Positions 52,259 through 62,137 of a stretch of 64,000 nt of DNA are shown here, piece after piece (position 1 is the stretch's first letter; each line of letters opens with the position of its first letter). A model generated the notes under the pieces. It made no database searches. It was not told the DNA's origin and was given only the letters and a program-made list of their open reading frames with translations. The DNA lies in NCBI RefSeq assembly GCF_003697165.2, contig NZ_CP033092.2, positions 3,534,001 to 3,598,000 of the forward strand. Reading direction: 5' to 3'. The DNA comes from Escherichia coli DSM 30083 = JCM 1649 = ATCC 11775 (GTDB lineage Bacteria; Pseudomonadota; Gammaproteobacteria; Enterobacterales; Enterobacteriaceae). The position numbers were made by a program, and so were the translations under genes.

Positions 52259-53578
52259 TTAGTGAGCGCTGGAGGTCACCTGACGACCTGCCGCACGATC
52301 CCAGATAATGGCCAGAACCACCATCACCACTGTTGGCATTAACCACGCCAGACCTTGTTCGGCCAGCGGTAAACGCTGCGCCCAGGACGGTAAGATATCG
52401 CTGAATGCAGATGCCTTGATCCCGTCGAGAATACCAAAAAGCAGGCTGATAAACATCGGCGGAGCAATCACGCGGGACGAATTATGCCACCATGAGCGTG
52501 TAAAACTTAATACAACCAGTGCGATACACGGCGGATAAATGGCGGTCAGCACCGGTACAGAGATCTGAATCAGCTGGCTCAAGCCGAGGTTAGACACCAC
52601 CATCGAGAAGCCGCCGAGGATAAACACCAGCGTACGATAAGAGAGCGGTACGTACTGGGCGAAGAATTCTGCACAAGCACAGGTCAGGCCAACCGCCGTG
52701 ACCAGGCAGGCGATGAAGATTAACGCCGCCAGCAGGAAGCTACCGCCGCCGCCAAAGGTATGCTGAACGTAAGCATGCAGGATCGCCGCACCGTTTGCAG
52801 ACTGATCGACCAGCGACGCGCTGTCTGAACCCAGACGGAACAGCGCCAGGTACAGCAGAGTCAGACCAACACCCGCCATCAGGCCAGCCCAGACGGTATA
52901 ACGGGTCAGCAGACGCGCTTCGGTAACGCCACGAGAACGCGCCGCGTTAACAATAACGATACCAAACACCATTGCGCCCAGCGTATCCATGGTCAGATAG
53001 CCGTTGACGAAGCCGTTAGAAAACGCAGCGTTTTGATAAGCCTCAGTCGCCGTGCTGATAGAACCCGCCGGCCAGATAATTGCGGCAACAGACAGGATGA
53101 CCAGCGCGATAATTTTCAGCGGCGCAAGGAAGTTGCCCACGGTATCCAGCAGCTTGCCCGGATAGAGCGAAACCAGAATAACGATAGCGAAATAGACCAG
53201 GCTGTAAATAAACAGCGGCAGCGCGGAATCACCCGTCAGCGGCGCAATCCCCACTTCAAAAGAAACGGTAGCTGTACGCGGCGTAGCGAAAAGCGGCCCC
53301 ACCGCCAGGTAACAAACTGTTGCCAGCAGTACGCCAGCGACTTTACCAATTGGCGTGCTGAGACTGTCAACACCGCCGCCAACTTTTGCCAGCGCCACTA
53401 CCGTTAATACCGGTAGGCCAACGGCAGTAATGAGGAAGCCGAATGCCGCAGTCCAGACGTGTTCGCCTGCCTGCAAGCCGACCATTGGAGGGAAAATAAT
53501 GTTACCTGCGCCGACGAACAACGCAAATGTCATAAAGCCCAGAGCGATGATATCGCGCGATCTTAATTGATGGGTCAT
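52259..53578 (-). CDS. brnQ: Branched-chain amino-acid:cation symporter BrnQ
   Basis: 439 residues with 12 predicted transmembrane helices of the LIVCS family; start MTHQLRSRDIIALGFMTFAL with the FVGAGNIIFPP conserved loop at 21-31. It takes up leucine, isoleucine and valine with a cation. Long upstream gap to phoR (406 bp); its promoter lies there. Confidence 0.97.
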   Translation of the reverse strand: MTHQLRSRDIIALGFMTFALFVGAGNIIFPPMVGLQAGEHVWTAAFGFLITAVGLPVLTVVALAKVGGGVDSLSTPIGKVAGVLLATVCYLAVGPLFATPRTATVSFEVGIAPLTGDSALPLFIYSLVYFAIVILVSLYPGKLLDTVGNFLAPLKIIALVILSVAAIIWPAGSISTATEAYQNAAFSNGFVNGYLTMDTLGAMVFGIVIVNAARSRGVTEARLLTRYTVWAGLMAGVGLTLLYLALFRLGSDSASLVDQSANGAAILHAYVQHTFGGGGSFLLAALIFIACLVTAVGLTCACAEFFAQYVPLSYRTLVFILGGFSMVVSNLGLSQLIQISVPVLTAIYPPCIALVVLSFTRSWWHNSSRVIAPPMFISLLFGILDGIKASAFSDILPSWAQRLPLAEQGLAWLMPTVVMVVLAIIWDRAAGRQVTSSAH

Positions 53579-53929
53579 AAATCATACTGCCTGTGGATGT
53601 GGTGTTGTAACGTTAAATTTTTGTGCCAATCCCTGGGGATGATACAGCGGTATATTTAAACAATTTTAGCGGGAAATACTCCCAACCAGGCGCGGCGAAG
53701 AATAGTTTTTCGATTTACCGCGTGAATGCAGTCAGTATGACAGCACCTGAAGCGCAATTTAAACGCTTATAACGTTTTAAAGCAAGAAGGGATCTAAAAA
53801 CCAGAGGTATATAGCGATAAGAAATCACCAACCAGTACAAAACACTATTTCCGTGAAAAAGACATGGCTAATCATGCGAACAAAAAATCACCAACCGTTG
53901 TAAAATCTAACGCCCGTATTTCGACTGCA
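53579..53929. other. brnQ upstream region
   Basis: AT-rich, no coding frame. It contains a direct repeat of 12 bp, AAATCACCAACC, at 53822-53833 and 53885-53896, spaced 63 bp, which is six helical turns. The brnQ promoter must be here, but I cannot place it with confidence. Confidence 0.5.
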
Positions 53930-53960
53930 AAGAAAATAAGCCAGCATCGGCTGGCTTATG
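53930..53960 (-). terminator. Terminator after phoR
   Basis: AAGCCAGC-ATCG-GCTGGCTT with flanking A/T pairs at 53937-53960 is followed on the minus strand by TTTTCTTTG. It lies 24 bp after the phoR stop. Confidence 0.9.
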
Positions 53961-53984
53961 GCAATAAAAGATGACAAAGGCGAA

Positions 53985-55280
53985 TTAATCGCTGTTTTTG
54001 GCAATTAAACGTTCCGGGATAACAAAACTGAAACGTGTACCTTTTCCTACTGTACTCTCAATATTCAGGCGACTTTCGTGATGATTCACCGCATGTTTCA
54101 CGATCGCTAACCCTAATCCGCTACCGCCGGTTTGCCGGGAACGCGCTTTATCAACGCGATAAAAACGCTCGGTCAGGCGCGGAATATGCTCCGGTGCAAT
54201 GCCCGGTCCGTTATCTTCAACACTAAATTCGGCACCGTGCGGCACTCGCTGCCAGCGTACGGTGATATGCGTGCCTTCCGGCGTATGATTCACGGCGTTA
54301 TAGACCAGGTTCGAAATCGCACTGCGTAGCTGATCTTCGTTGCCTGACACCTTGAGGCCGTTATCTATCTCAAAGGTAAATGTCTGTTTTTTCTGACTCA
54401 GAGTCTGAGCCTCGCGCTCAACGACGCGCAGCATCATCGGCACATCAACCTTTTCATTGAGCAAATGCGTCGGTGCGGCTTCTATTTTCGACAGCGTCAG
54501 CAATTGCTTCACCAACCCTTCCATCCGCTGGGTCTGCTCGCGCATGGTGTGCAACGCTTTTTCACGTACCGCGCCTTCCAGCGGTTGCTCATCCATCATC
54601 TCCAGGTAACCCTGTAACACGGTCAATGGCGTACGTAACTCATGGCTCACGTTGGCAAAAAAGTTACGCCGCGCCCCTTCCAGTTGATGCATTTGCGTGA
54701 CATCTCGCGCCACCATCAGCAACTGTTTGTGGGTATAAGGCATGACGCGAATCTCCAGATGCCGCCCGGTATTGAGCACCAGATTGAGCGGGCGAGAGAA
54801 ATCACGCGTTTTCAGATATTGCGTAAACTCCGGGTAACGCAGCAAGTTAAGGATGTTCTGCCCGTTATCTTCCGGCCAGCGCAAGCCAAGAATCTGTTGC
54901 GCCAGACCGTTGCACCAGAAAATACCGCCCTCTTCCGTGGTCAGCACCACCGCGTCGGGCAGCGACTCCGCGCCGCTACGAAAGCGTTTAATCAGATTGC
55001 CCAGTTCACGGCGGCGTTTTTTATTTCGCAGCTGCATCTGGTGTAAGCCGTATAGTAGCGGTTCCCAGCTACCACGCCCCGGTGGCGGGGTCATACTACG
55101 ATCCACCCACAGCCACCATGAAAGGCGCAATAAATTCCAGAAATGCCAGATAAGCAGTCCTGTTACCGATGCCAGCAAAAACCAGGGCAGGTAACCAAAA
55201 AATGCACCCAGGATGAAAGCCGGGAGGCAGCAAAGTAGCAGCTCCAGCACCAGCCTTTTCCACGACAGCCGTTCCAGCAC
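53985..55280 (-). CDS. phoR: Phosphate sensor histidine kinase PhoR
   Basis: 431 residues, starting with GTG at 55280. Two N-terminal transmembrane helices (about 10-60), a short basic linker, a PAS domain (about 95-200), HisKA with His213 in FFANVSHELRTPL, and HATPase with the N box NLVYNAVNH and the DNGPGIAPEHI G1 box. PhoR phosphorylates PhoB when phosphate is low and is held off by PhoU and the Pst transporter. Lies 57 bp after phoB in the same operon. Confidence 0.98.
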   Translation of the reverse strand: MLERLSWKRLVLELLLCCLPAFILGAFFGYLPWFLLASVTGLLIWHFWNLLRLSWWLWVDRSMTPPPGRGSWEPLLYGLHQMQLRNKKRRRELGNLIKRFRSGAESLPDAVVLTTEEGGIFWCNGLAQQILGLRWPEDNGQNILNLLRYPEFTQYLKTRDFSRPLNLVLNTGRHLEIRVMPYTHKQLLMVARDVTQMHQLEGARRNFFANVSHELRTPLTVLQGYLEMMDEQPLEGAVREKALHTMREQTQRMEGLVKQLLTLSKIEAAPTHLLNEKVDVPMMLRVVEREAQTLSQKKQTFTFEIDNGLKVSGNEDQLRSAISNLVYNAVNHTPEGTHITVRWQRVPHGAEFSVEDNGPGIAPEHIPRLTERFYRVDKARSRQTGGSGLGLAIVKHAVNHHESRLNIESTVGKGTRFSFVIPERLIAKNSD

Positions 55281-55337
55281 GTAAGATACTCCAGTTAAGA
55301 AATCATAAGCCCTGCTCTACGTCCGATGAGCAAGGCC

Positions 55338-56027
55338 TTAAAAGCGGGTTGAAAAACGATACCCTGTACCGCGCACGGTCTGCACCATGCGGTCATGCCC
55401 GCCGGGCTCCAGTGCTTTACGCAGGCGACGAATGTGGACATCGACCGTACGATCTTCCACATACACGTTGGTTCCCCATACGTGATTTAACAGTTGCTCG
55501 CGACTGTACACGCGCTCAGGATGCGTCATAAAAAAGTGCAGCAGTTTAAATTCTGTCGGCCCCATCTCCAGCGGTTCTTCGCCCGCCATCACCCGGTGAG
55601 ATGTCGGGTCCAGACTTAGCCCCTGCATCTCGATCACCTCTTCCACCGCCATTGGCGAAATACGGCGCATTACCGCTTTGATTCGCGCCACCAGCTCCTT
55701 CGGAGAAAACGGCTTGGTGATATAGTCATCCGCACCGGTTTCAAGGCCGCGCACGCGATCTTCTTCTTCCCCTCTGGCGGTCAACATCACCACTGGAATA
55801 TCCCGGGTCATCGACTCGCGCTTGAGGTGTTTGATGAACTGGATACCGGAGCCGCCAGGTAACATCCAGTCAAGGAGAATTAAATCCGGCCAGGGTTCAT
55901 TCAGTTGATTCACAGCACTGTCATAATCTTCCGCTTCGACCGGCTGAAAGCCATTTTGTTCGAGCACGAAGCAGACCATTTCGCGAATTGGAGCTTCATC
56001 TTCTACGACCAGAATACGTCTCGCCAT
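55338..56027 (-). CDS. phoB: Phosphate regulon response regulator PhoB
   Basis: 229 residues: an N-terminal receiver domain (Asp53 in LLDWMLPGG; Glu9-Asp10 and Lys105 pocket) and a C-terminal winged helix of the OmpR/PhoB type ([19 protein letters not shown]). It activates Pho genes by binding Pho boxes, one of which lies in front of phoB itself (56080-56108). First gene of phoBR. Confidence 0.98.
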
Positions 56028-56079
56028 GATTTGCCCTGTTGTAATAAATAGGTTGCGATCATTAATGCGACGTCATTAT

Positions 56080-56108
56080 GCGTCAGATTTATGACAGATT
56101 TATGAAAA
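56080..56108 (-). promoter_or_regulatory. Pho box upstream of phoB
   Basis: On the minus strand, TTTTCATAAAT then CTGTCATAAATCTGACGC. It contains the 18-bp PhoB consensus (CTGTCATAWAWCTGTCAY, one or two mismatches) plus a third 11-bp repeat half. It lies about 55 bp before phoB, giving the known positive autoregulation. Confidence 0.92.
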
Positions 56109-56216
56109 GCTCGTCGCACATATCTTCAGGTTATTGATTTCCGTGGCGCAGAAAAAAGCAAATGGCACATCTGTTTGGGTATAATCGCGCCCATGCTTTT
56201 TCGCCAGGGAACCGTT

Positions 56217-57419
56217 ATGCGCATCCTTCACACCTCAGACTGGCATCTCGGCCAGAACTTCTACAGTAAAAGCCGCGAAGCCGAACATCAGGCTTTTCTT
56301 GACTGGCTGCTGGAGACAGCACAAGCCCATCAGGTGGATGCGATTATTGTTGCCGGTGATGTTTTCGATACCGGCTCGCCGCCCAGTTACGCCCGCACGT
56401 TATACAACCGTTTTGTTGTCAATTTACAGCAAACTGGCTGTCATCTGGTGGTACTGGCAGGAAACCATGACTCGGTCGCCACGCTGAATGAATCGCGCGA
56501 TATCATGGCGTTCCTCAATACTACCGTGGTCGCCAGCGCCGGACATGCGCCGCAAATATTGCCCCGTCGCGACGGGACGCCAGGCGCGGTGCTGTGTCCC
56601 ATACCTTTTTTACGCCCGCGTGACATTATTACCAGCCAGGCGGGGCTTAACGGTATTGAAAAACAGCAGCATTTGCTGGCGGCTATTACTGATTATTATC
56701 AACAACATTATGCCGATGCCTGCAAACTGCGCGGCGCTCAGCCTCTGCCCATCATCACCACTGGACATTTAACGACCGTGGGTGCCAGTAAAAGTGACGC
56801 CGTGCGTGACATTTATATTGGCACGCTGGACGCGTTTCCGGCACAAAACTTTCCACCAGCCGACTACATCGCGCTCGGGCATATTCACCGCGCGCAGATT
56901 ATTGGCGGCATGGAACATGTTCGCTATTGCGGTTCCCCCATACCACTGAGTTTTGATGAATGCGGTAAGAGTAAATATGTCCATCTGGTGACATTTTCAA
57001 ACGGCAAATTAGAGAGCGTGGAAAACCTGAACGTACCGGTAACGCAACCCATGGCGGTGCTGAAAGGCGATCTGGCGTCGATTACCGCACAGCTGGAACA
57101 GTGGCGCGATATATCACAGGAGCCGCCTGTCTGGCTGGATATCGAAATCACTACTGATGAGTATCTGCATGATATTCAGCGCAAAATCCAGGCATTAACC
57201 GAATCATTGCCTGTCGAAGTATTGCTGGTACGCCGGAGTCGTGAACAGCGCGAGCGTGTGTTAGCCAGCCAACAGCGTGAAACCCTCAGCGAACTCAGCG
57301 TCGAAGAGGTGTTCAATCGCCGTCTGGCACTGGAAGAACTGGATGAATCACAGCAGCAACGTCTGCAGCATCTTTTCGCCACGACGTTGCATAGCCTCGC
57401 CGGAGAACACGAAGCATGA
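56217..57419 (+). CDS. sbcD: SbcCD nuclease subunit SbcD (Mre11-like)
   Basis: 400 residues. Calcineurin-type metallophosphoesterase motifs: Asp8-x-His10 in HTSDWHLGQ, Asp48 in AGDVFD, GNHD at 82-85 with His84, and a C-terminal GHIH-type histidine pair. It is the catalytic subunit that cleaves DNA hairpins and protein-blocked ends with SbcC. The ATG at 56217 gives MRILHTSDW; an upstream start adds 14 unlikely residues. The stop overlaps sbcC by 4 bp (ATGA). Confidence 0.98.
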   Translation: MRILHTSDWHLGQNFYSKSREAEHQAFLDWLLETAQAHQVDAIIVAGDVFDTGSPPSYARTLYNRFVVNLQQTGCHLVVLAGNHDSVATLNESRDIMAFLNTTVVASAGHAPQILPRRDGTPGAVLCPIPFLRPRDIITSQAGLNGIEKQQHLLAAITDYYQQHYADACKLRGAQPLPIITTGHLTTVGASKSDAVRDIYIGTLDAFPAQNFPPADYIALGHIHRAQIIGGMEHVRYCGSPIPLSFDECGKSKYVHLVTFSNGKLESVENLNVPVTQPMAVLKGDLASITAQLEQWRDISQEPPVWLDIEITTDEYLHDIQRKIQALTESLPVEVLLVRRSREQRERVLASQQRETLSELSVEEVFNRRLALEELDESQQQRLQHLFATTLHSLAGEHEA

Positions 57420-60400
57420 AAATTCTCAGCCTGCGCCTGAAAAACCTGAACTCATTAAAAGGCGAATGGAAGATTGATTTCACCCGCGAGCCGTTCGCCA
57501 GCAACGGGCTGTTTGCTATTACCGGCCCAACCGGTGCGGGGAAAACCACCCTGCTGGACGCCATTTGTCTGGCGCTGTATCACGAAACCCCGCGCCTCTC
57601 TAACGTTTCACAATCGCAAAATGATCTCATGACCCGCGATACCGCCGAATGTCTGGCGGAAGTGGAGTTTGAAGTCAAAGGTGAAGCGTATCGCGCGTTC
57701 TGGAGCCAGAATCGGGCGCGTAACCAGCCGGACGGTAATTTGCAGGTGCCACGCGTAGAGCTGGCGCGCTGTGCAGACGGCAAAATTCTCGCCGACAAAG
57801 TGAAAGATAAGCTGGAACTGACGGCGACGTTAACCGGACTGGATTACGGGCGCTTCACCCGTTCGATGCTGCTTTCGCAGGGGCAATTTGCTGCCTTCCT
57901 GAATGCCAAACCCAAAGAACGCGCAGAATTGCTCGAGGAGTTAACCGGCACTGAAATCTACGGGCAAATCTCGGCGATGGTTTTTGAGCAGCACAAATCG
58001 GCCCGCACAGAGCTGGAGAAGCTGCAAGCGCAGGCCAGCGGCGTCGCGTTGCTCACGCCAGAACAAGTGCAATCGCTGACAGCGAGTTTGCAGGTACTTA
58101 CTGACGAAGAAAAACAGTTAATTACCGCGCAGCAGCAAGAACAACAATCGCTAAACTGGTTAACGCGTCTGGACGAATTGCAGCAAGAAGGCAGCCGCCG
58201 TCAACAGGCCTTGCAACAGGCGTTAGCCGAAGAAGAAAAAGCGCAACCTCAACTGGCGGCGCTCAGTCTGGCACAACCGGCACGAAATCTTCGTCCGCAC
58301 TGGGAACGCATCGCAGAATACAGCACGGCGCTGGCGCATACTCGCCAGCAGATTGAAGAAGTAAATACTCGCTTACAGAGCACAATGGCGCTTCGTGCGA
58401 GCATTCGCCACCACGCGGCGAAGCAGTCAGCAGAATTACAGCAGCAGCAACAAAGCCTGAATGCCTGGTTACAGGAACACGACCGCTTACGTCAGTGGAA
58501 CAACGAACTGGCGGGTTGGCGTGCGCAGTTCTCCCAACAAACCAGCGATCGCGAGCATCTGCGGCAATGGCAGCAACAGTTAACTCATGCTGAGCAAAAA
58601 CTTAATGCACTTGCGGCGATCACGTTGACGTTAACCGCCGATGAAGTTGCTAGCGCCCTGGCGCAACATGCTGAGCAACGCCCACTGCGTCAGCGCCTGG
58701 TCGCACTGCATGGGCAGATTGTTCCCCAACAAAAACGTCTGGCGCAGTTACAGGTCGCTATCCAGAATGTCACTCTGGAACAGACGCAACGTAATGCCGC
58801 ACTTAACGAAATGCGCCATCGTTATAAAGAAAAAACGCAACAACTTGCCGATGTGAAAACCATTTGCGAGCAGGAAACTCGCATTAAAACGCTGGAAGCC
58901 CAGCGCGCGCAGTTACAAGCGGGTCAGCCTTGTCCACTTTGTGGTTCCACCAGCCACCCGGCGGTCGAGGCGTATCAGGCGCTGGAACCGGGCGTTAATC
59001 AGGCCCGGCTATTAACGCTGGAAAAAGAAGTGAAAAAGCTCGGCGAAGAAGGTGCGACGCTACGTGGGCAACTGGACGCCTTAACAAAGCAACTTCAGCG
59101 TGATGAAAACGAAGCGCAAAGCCTCCGACAAGATGAGCAAGCACTTACTCAACAATGGCAAGCCGTCACGGCCAGCCTCAATATCACCTTGCAGCCACAG
59201 GACGATATTCAACCGTGGCTAGATGCACAAGATGAGCACGAACGCCAGCTGCGGTTACTCAGCCAACGGCATGAATTACAAGGGCAGATTGCCGCGCATA
59301 ATCAGCAAATTATCCAGTATCAACAGCAAATTGAACAACGCCAGCAGCAGCTCTTAACGGCATTGGCGGGTTATGCACTGACATTGCCACAGGAAGATGA
59401 AGAAGAGAGCTGGTTGGCGACGCGTCAGCAAGAAGCGCAGAGCTGGCAGCATCGCCAGAACGAATTAACCGCGCTGCAAAACCGTATTCAGCAACTGACG
59501 CCGATTCTGGAAACGTTGCCGCAAAGTGATGAACTCCCGCACAGCGAAGAAACTGTGGCGCTGGAAAACTGGCGGCAGGTTCATGAACAATGTCTCGCAT
59601 TACACAGCCAGCAGCAGACGTTACAGCAACAGGATGTTCTGGCGGCGCAAAGTCTGCAAAAAGCCCAGGCGCAGTTTGACACCGCGCTACAGGCGAGCGT
59701 CTTTGACGATCAGCAGGCGTTCCTTGCGGCGCTAATGGATGAACAAACACTAACGCAGCTGGAACAGCTCAAGCAGAATCTGGAAAACCAGCGCCGTCAG
59801 GCGCAAACGCTGGTCACTCAGACAGCAGAAACGCTGACACAGCATCAGCAACACCGACCTGGCGGGTTGTCTCTCACTGTGACGGTGGAGCAGATTCAGC
59901 AAGAGTTAGCGCAAACTCACCAAAAGTTGCGTGAAAACACCACGAGTCAAGGCGAGATTCGCCAGCAGCTGAAGCAGGATGCAGATAACCGTCAGCAACA
60001 ACAAACCTTAATGCAGCAAATTGCTCAAATGACGCAGCAGGTTGAGGACTGGGGATATCTGAATTCGCTAATAGGTTCCAAAGAGGGCGATAAATTCCGC
60101 AAGTTTGCCCAAGGGCTGACGCTGGATAATTTAGTCCATCTCGCTAATCAGCAACTCACCCGGCTACACGGGCGCTATCTGTTACAGCGCAAAGCCAGCG
60201 AAGCGCTGGAAGTTGAGGTTGTTGATACCTGGCAGGCTGATGCGGTACGCGATACCCGTACCCTTTCCGGCGGCGAAAGTTTCCTCGTCAGTCTGGCGCT
60301 GGCACTGGCGCTTTCAGATCTGGTCAGCCATAAAACGCGTATTGACTCGCTGTTCCTTGATGAAGGTTTTGGCACACTGGATAGCGAAACGCTGGATACC

Positions 60401-60559
60401 GCCCTTGATGCGTTGGATGCCCTGAATGCCAGTGGCAAAACCATCGGGGTGATTAGCCACGTTGAGGCGATGAAAGAGCGTATTCCGGTGCAGATCAAAG
60501 TGAAGAAGATCAATGGACTGGGCTACAGCAAACTGGAAAGTGCGTTTGCAATGAAATAA
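57416..60559 (+). CDS. sbcC: SbcCD nuclease subunit SbcC (Rad50-like)
   Basis: 1047 residues. N-terminal Walker A GPTGAGKT at 37-44, two long Gln-rich coiled coils meeting at the zinc hook Cys-Pro-Leu-Cys (506-509), and C-terminal signature LSGGESFLVSL and Walker B SLFLDEGFGTLD. It controls the SbcD nuclease in an ATP-dependent way and removes palindromic hairpins. I remember the K-12 protein as 1048 residues; the difference seems to lie at RPGGLSLTV (RPDDGLALTV there). Translationally coupled to sbcD. Confidence 0.97.
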   Translation: MKILSLRLKNLNSLKGEWKIDFTREPFASNGLFAITGPTGAGKTTLLDAICLALYHETPRLSNVSQSQNDLMTRDTAECLAEVEFEVKGEAYRAFWSQNRARNQPDGNLQVPRVELARCADGKILADKVKDKLELTATLTGLDYGRFTRSMLLSQGQFAAFLNAKPKERAELLEELTGTEIYGQISAMVFEQHKSARTELEKLQAQASGVALLTPEQVQSLTASLQVLTDEEKQLITAQQQEQQSLNWLTRLDELQQEGSRRQQALQQALAEEEKAQPQLAALSLAQPARNLRPHWERIAEYSTALAHTRQQIEEVNTRLQSTMALRASIRHHAAKQSAELQQQQQSLNAWLQEHDRLRQWNNELAGWRAQFSQQTSDREHLRQWQQQLTHAEQKLNALAAITLTLTADEVASALAQHAEQRPLRQRLVALHGQIVPQQKRLAQLQVAIQNVTLEQTQRNAALNEMRHRYKEKTQQLADVKTICEQETRIKTLEAQRAQLQAGQPCPLCGSTSHPAVEAYQALEPGVNQARLLTLEKEVKKLGEEGATLRGQLDALTKQLQRDENEAQSLRQDEQALTQQWQAVTASLNITLQPQDDIQPWLDAQDEHERQLRLLSQRHELQGQIAAHNQQIIQYQQQIEQRQQQLLTALAGYALTLPQEDEEESWLATRQQEAQSWQHRQNELTALQNRIQQLTPILETLPQSDELPHSEETVALENWRQVHEQCLALHSQQQTLQQQDVLAAQSLQKAQAQFDTALQASVFDDQQAFLAALMDEQTLTQLEQLKQNLENQRRQAQTLVTQTAETLTQHQQHRPGGLSLTVTVEQIQQELAQTHQKLRENTTSQGEIRQQLKQDADNRQQQQTLMQQIAQMTQQVEDWGYLNSLIGSKEGDKFRKFAQGLTLDNLVHLANQQLTRLHGRYLLQRKASEALEVEVVDTWQADAVRDTRTLSGGESFLVSLALALALSDLVSHKTRIDSLFLDEGFGTLDSETLDTALDALDALNASGKTIGVISHVEAMKERIPVQIKVKKINGLGYSKLESAFAMK

Positions 60560-60684
60560 CTATTCAGCAGGATAATGAATACAGAGGGGCGAATTATCTC
60601 TTGGCCTCGCTGGTCGTTATCCTGCAATCTATCACTTTATTGGCTACGGTGATTGGTAGCCGTTCTGGTGGTTGTGATGGTGGT

Positions 60685-61869
60685 ATGAAAAAAGTTATTT
60701 TATCTTTGGCTCTGGGCACGTTTGGTTTGGGGATGGCCGAATTTGGCATTATGGGCGTGCTCACGGAGCTGGCGCATAACGTAGGAATTTCGATTCCTGC
60801 CGCCGGGCATATGATCTCGTATTATGCGCTGGGGGTGGTGGTCGGTGCGCCTATAATCGCGCTTTTTTCCAGCCGCTACTCACTCAAACATATCTTGTTG
60901 TTTCTGGTGGCGTTGTGCGTCATTGGCAACGCCATGTTCACGCTCTCTTCGTCTTACCTGATGCTCGCCATTGGTCGGCTGGTTTCCGGCTTTCCGCATG
61001 GTGCATTTTTTGGCGTCGGCGCGATCGTGTTATCAAAAATTATCAAACCCGGCAAAGTCACCGCCGCCGTGGCAGGGATGGTTTCCGGGATGACAGTCGC
61101 CAATTTGCTGGGCATTCCACTGGGAACGTATTTAAGTCAGGAATTTAGCTGGCGCTACACCTTTTTGTTGATCGCTGTTTTTAATATTGCGGTGATGGCA
61201 TCGGTCTATTTTTGGGTGCCGGATATTCGCGACGAGGCGAAAGGAAAACTACGCGAACAATTTCACTTTTTACGCAGCCCTGCCCCGTGGTTAATTTTCG
61301 CCGCTACGATGTTTGGCAACGCAGGTGTGTTTGCCTGGTTCAGCTACGTAAAGCCATACATGATGTTTATTTCCGGTTTTTCGGAAACGGCGATGACCTT
61401 TATTATGATGTTAGTTGGGCTAGGGATGGTGCTGGGGAATATGCTAAGTGGCAGGATTTCAGGACGTTATTCACCACTGCGCATTGCAGCAGTGACTGAC
61501 TTTATCATTGTACTGGCACTGCTGATGCTCTTTTTCTTCGGCGGTATGAAAACAACGTCGCTTATTTTTGCTTTTATTTGTTGCGCGGGATTATTTGCCC
61601 TATCAGCACCTCTACAAATATTATTACTGCAAAATGCCAAAGGCGGAGAGTTATTAGGTGGCGCAGGTGGGCAAATAGCGTTTAACCTCGGTAGCGCCGT
61701 CGGCGCATATTGCGGTGGTATGATGCTGACGCTGGGGCTGGCATATAATTACGTGGCGCTGCCCGCCGCCCTGCTTTCGTTTGCTGCGATGTCGTCGTTG
61801 CTGCTGTATGGTCGCTATAAGCGCCAGCAAGCGGCGGATAGTTCGGTGCTGGCGAAACCACTGGGGTAG
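60685..61869 (+). CDS. araJ: MFS transporter AraJ
   Basis: 394 residues from the ATG at 60685 (a longer frame from 60601 has no support). 12 transmembrane helices, MFS of the drug-antiporter/sugar-efflux type. araJ was found as an arabinose-inducible gene but is dispensable for arabinose use; substrate unknown. An AraC site is expected in the 125-bp gap after sbcC, but I could not identify one reliably by eye. Followed by a duplicated BIME. Confidence 0.95.
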   Translation: MKKVILSLALGTFGLGMAEFGIMGVLTELAHNVGISIPAAGHMISYYALGVVVGAPIIALFSSRYSLKHILLFLVALCVIGNAMFTLSSSYLMLAIGRLVSGFPHGAFFGVGAIVLSKIIKPGKVTAAVAGMVSGMTVANLLGIPLGTYLSQEFSWRYTFLLIAVFNIAVMASVYFWVPDIRDEAKGKLREQFHFLRSPAPWLIFAATMFGNAGVFAWFSYVKPYMMFISGFSETAMTFIMMLVGLGMVLGNMLSGRISGRYSPLRIAAVTDFIIVLALLMLFFFGGMKTTSLIFAFICCAGLFALSAPLQILLLQNAKGGELLGGAGGQIAFNLGSAVGAYCGGMMLTLGLAYNYVALPAALLSFAAMSSLLLYGRYKRQQAADSSVLAKPLG

Positions 61870-61897
61870 ATAGCAGTCGCAGTGCGCATCGCTTGTT

Positions 61898-62112
61898 GCC
61901 GGATGCGGCGTGAACGCCTTATCCGGCCTACGGGACTGTTCATTTTGTAGGCCTGATAAGACACGCCAGTGTCGCATCAGGCATCGGAGCACTGGGGGGT
62001 TGCCGCCACTGTGCGCGTTATTTGTTGTCGGATGCGGCGCGAGCGCCTTATCCGGCCTACCGGACGGCTCACTTTGTAGGCCTGATAAGACGCGGCAAGC
62101 GTCGCATCAGGC
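61898..62112. repeat. Two tandem BIMEs (four REP units) between araJ and mak
   Basis: Four REP units alternate in orientation: 61898-61931, 61947-61982, 62027-62060 and 62076-62112. The second pair starts 129 bp after the first, and the flanking bases (CAGTGCGC-like leading into TTGTTG) are also repeated, so this looks like one BIME unit duplicated and slightly diverged. Located between convergent araJ and mak, filling the whole 268-bp gap. REP units can bind IHF, gyrase and Pol I and stabilise transcript ends. Confidence 0.93.
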
Positions 62113-62137
62113 ATGATACGCCAATTGCCTGGTTTTT

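Noticed and set aside
60560..60684. AraC binding site upstream of araJ
   Set aside because: Expected from the known arabinose response, but no stretch matched the TAGC-N7-TCCATA half-site well enough to report.
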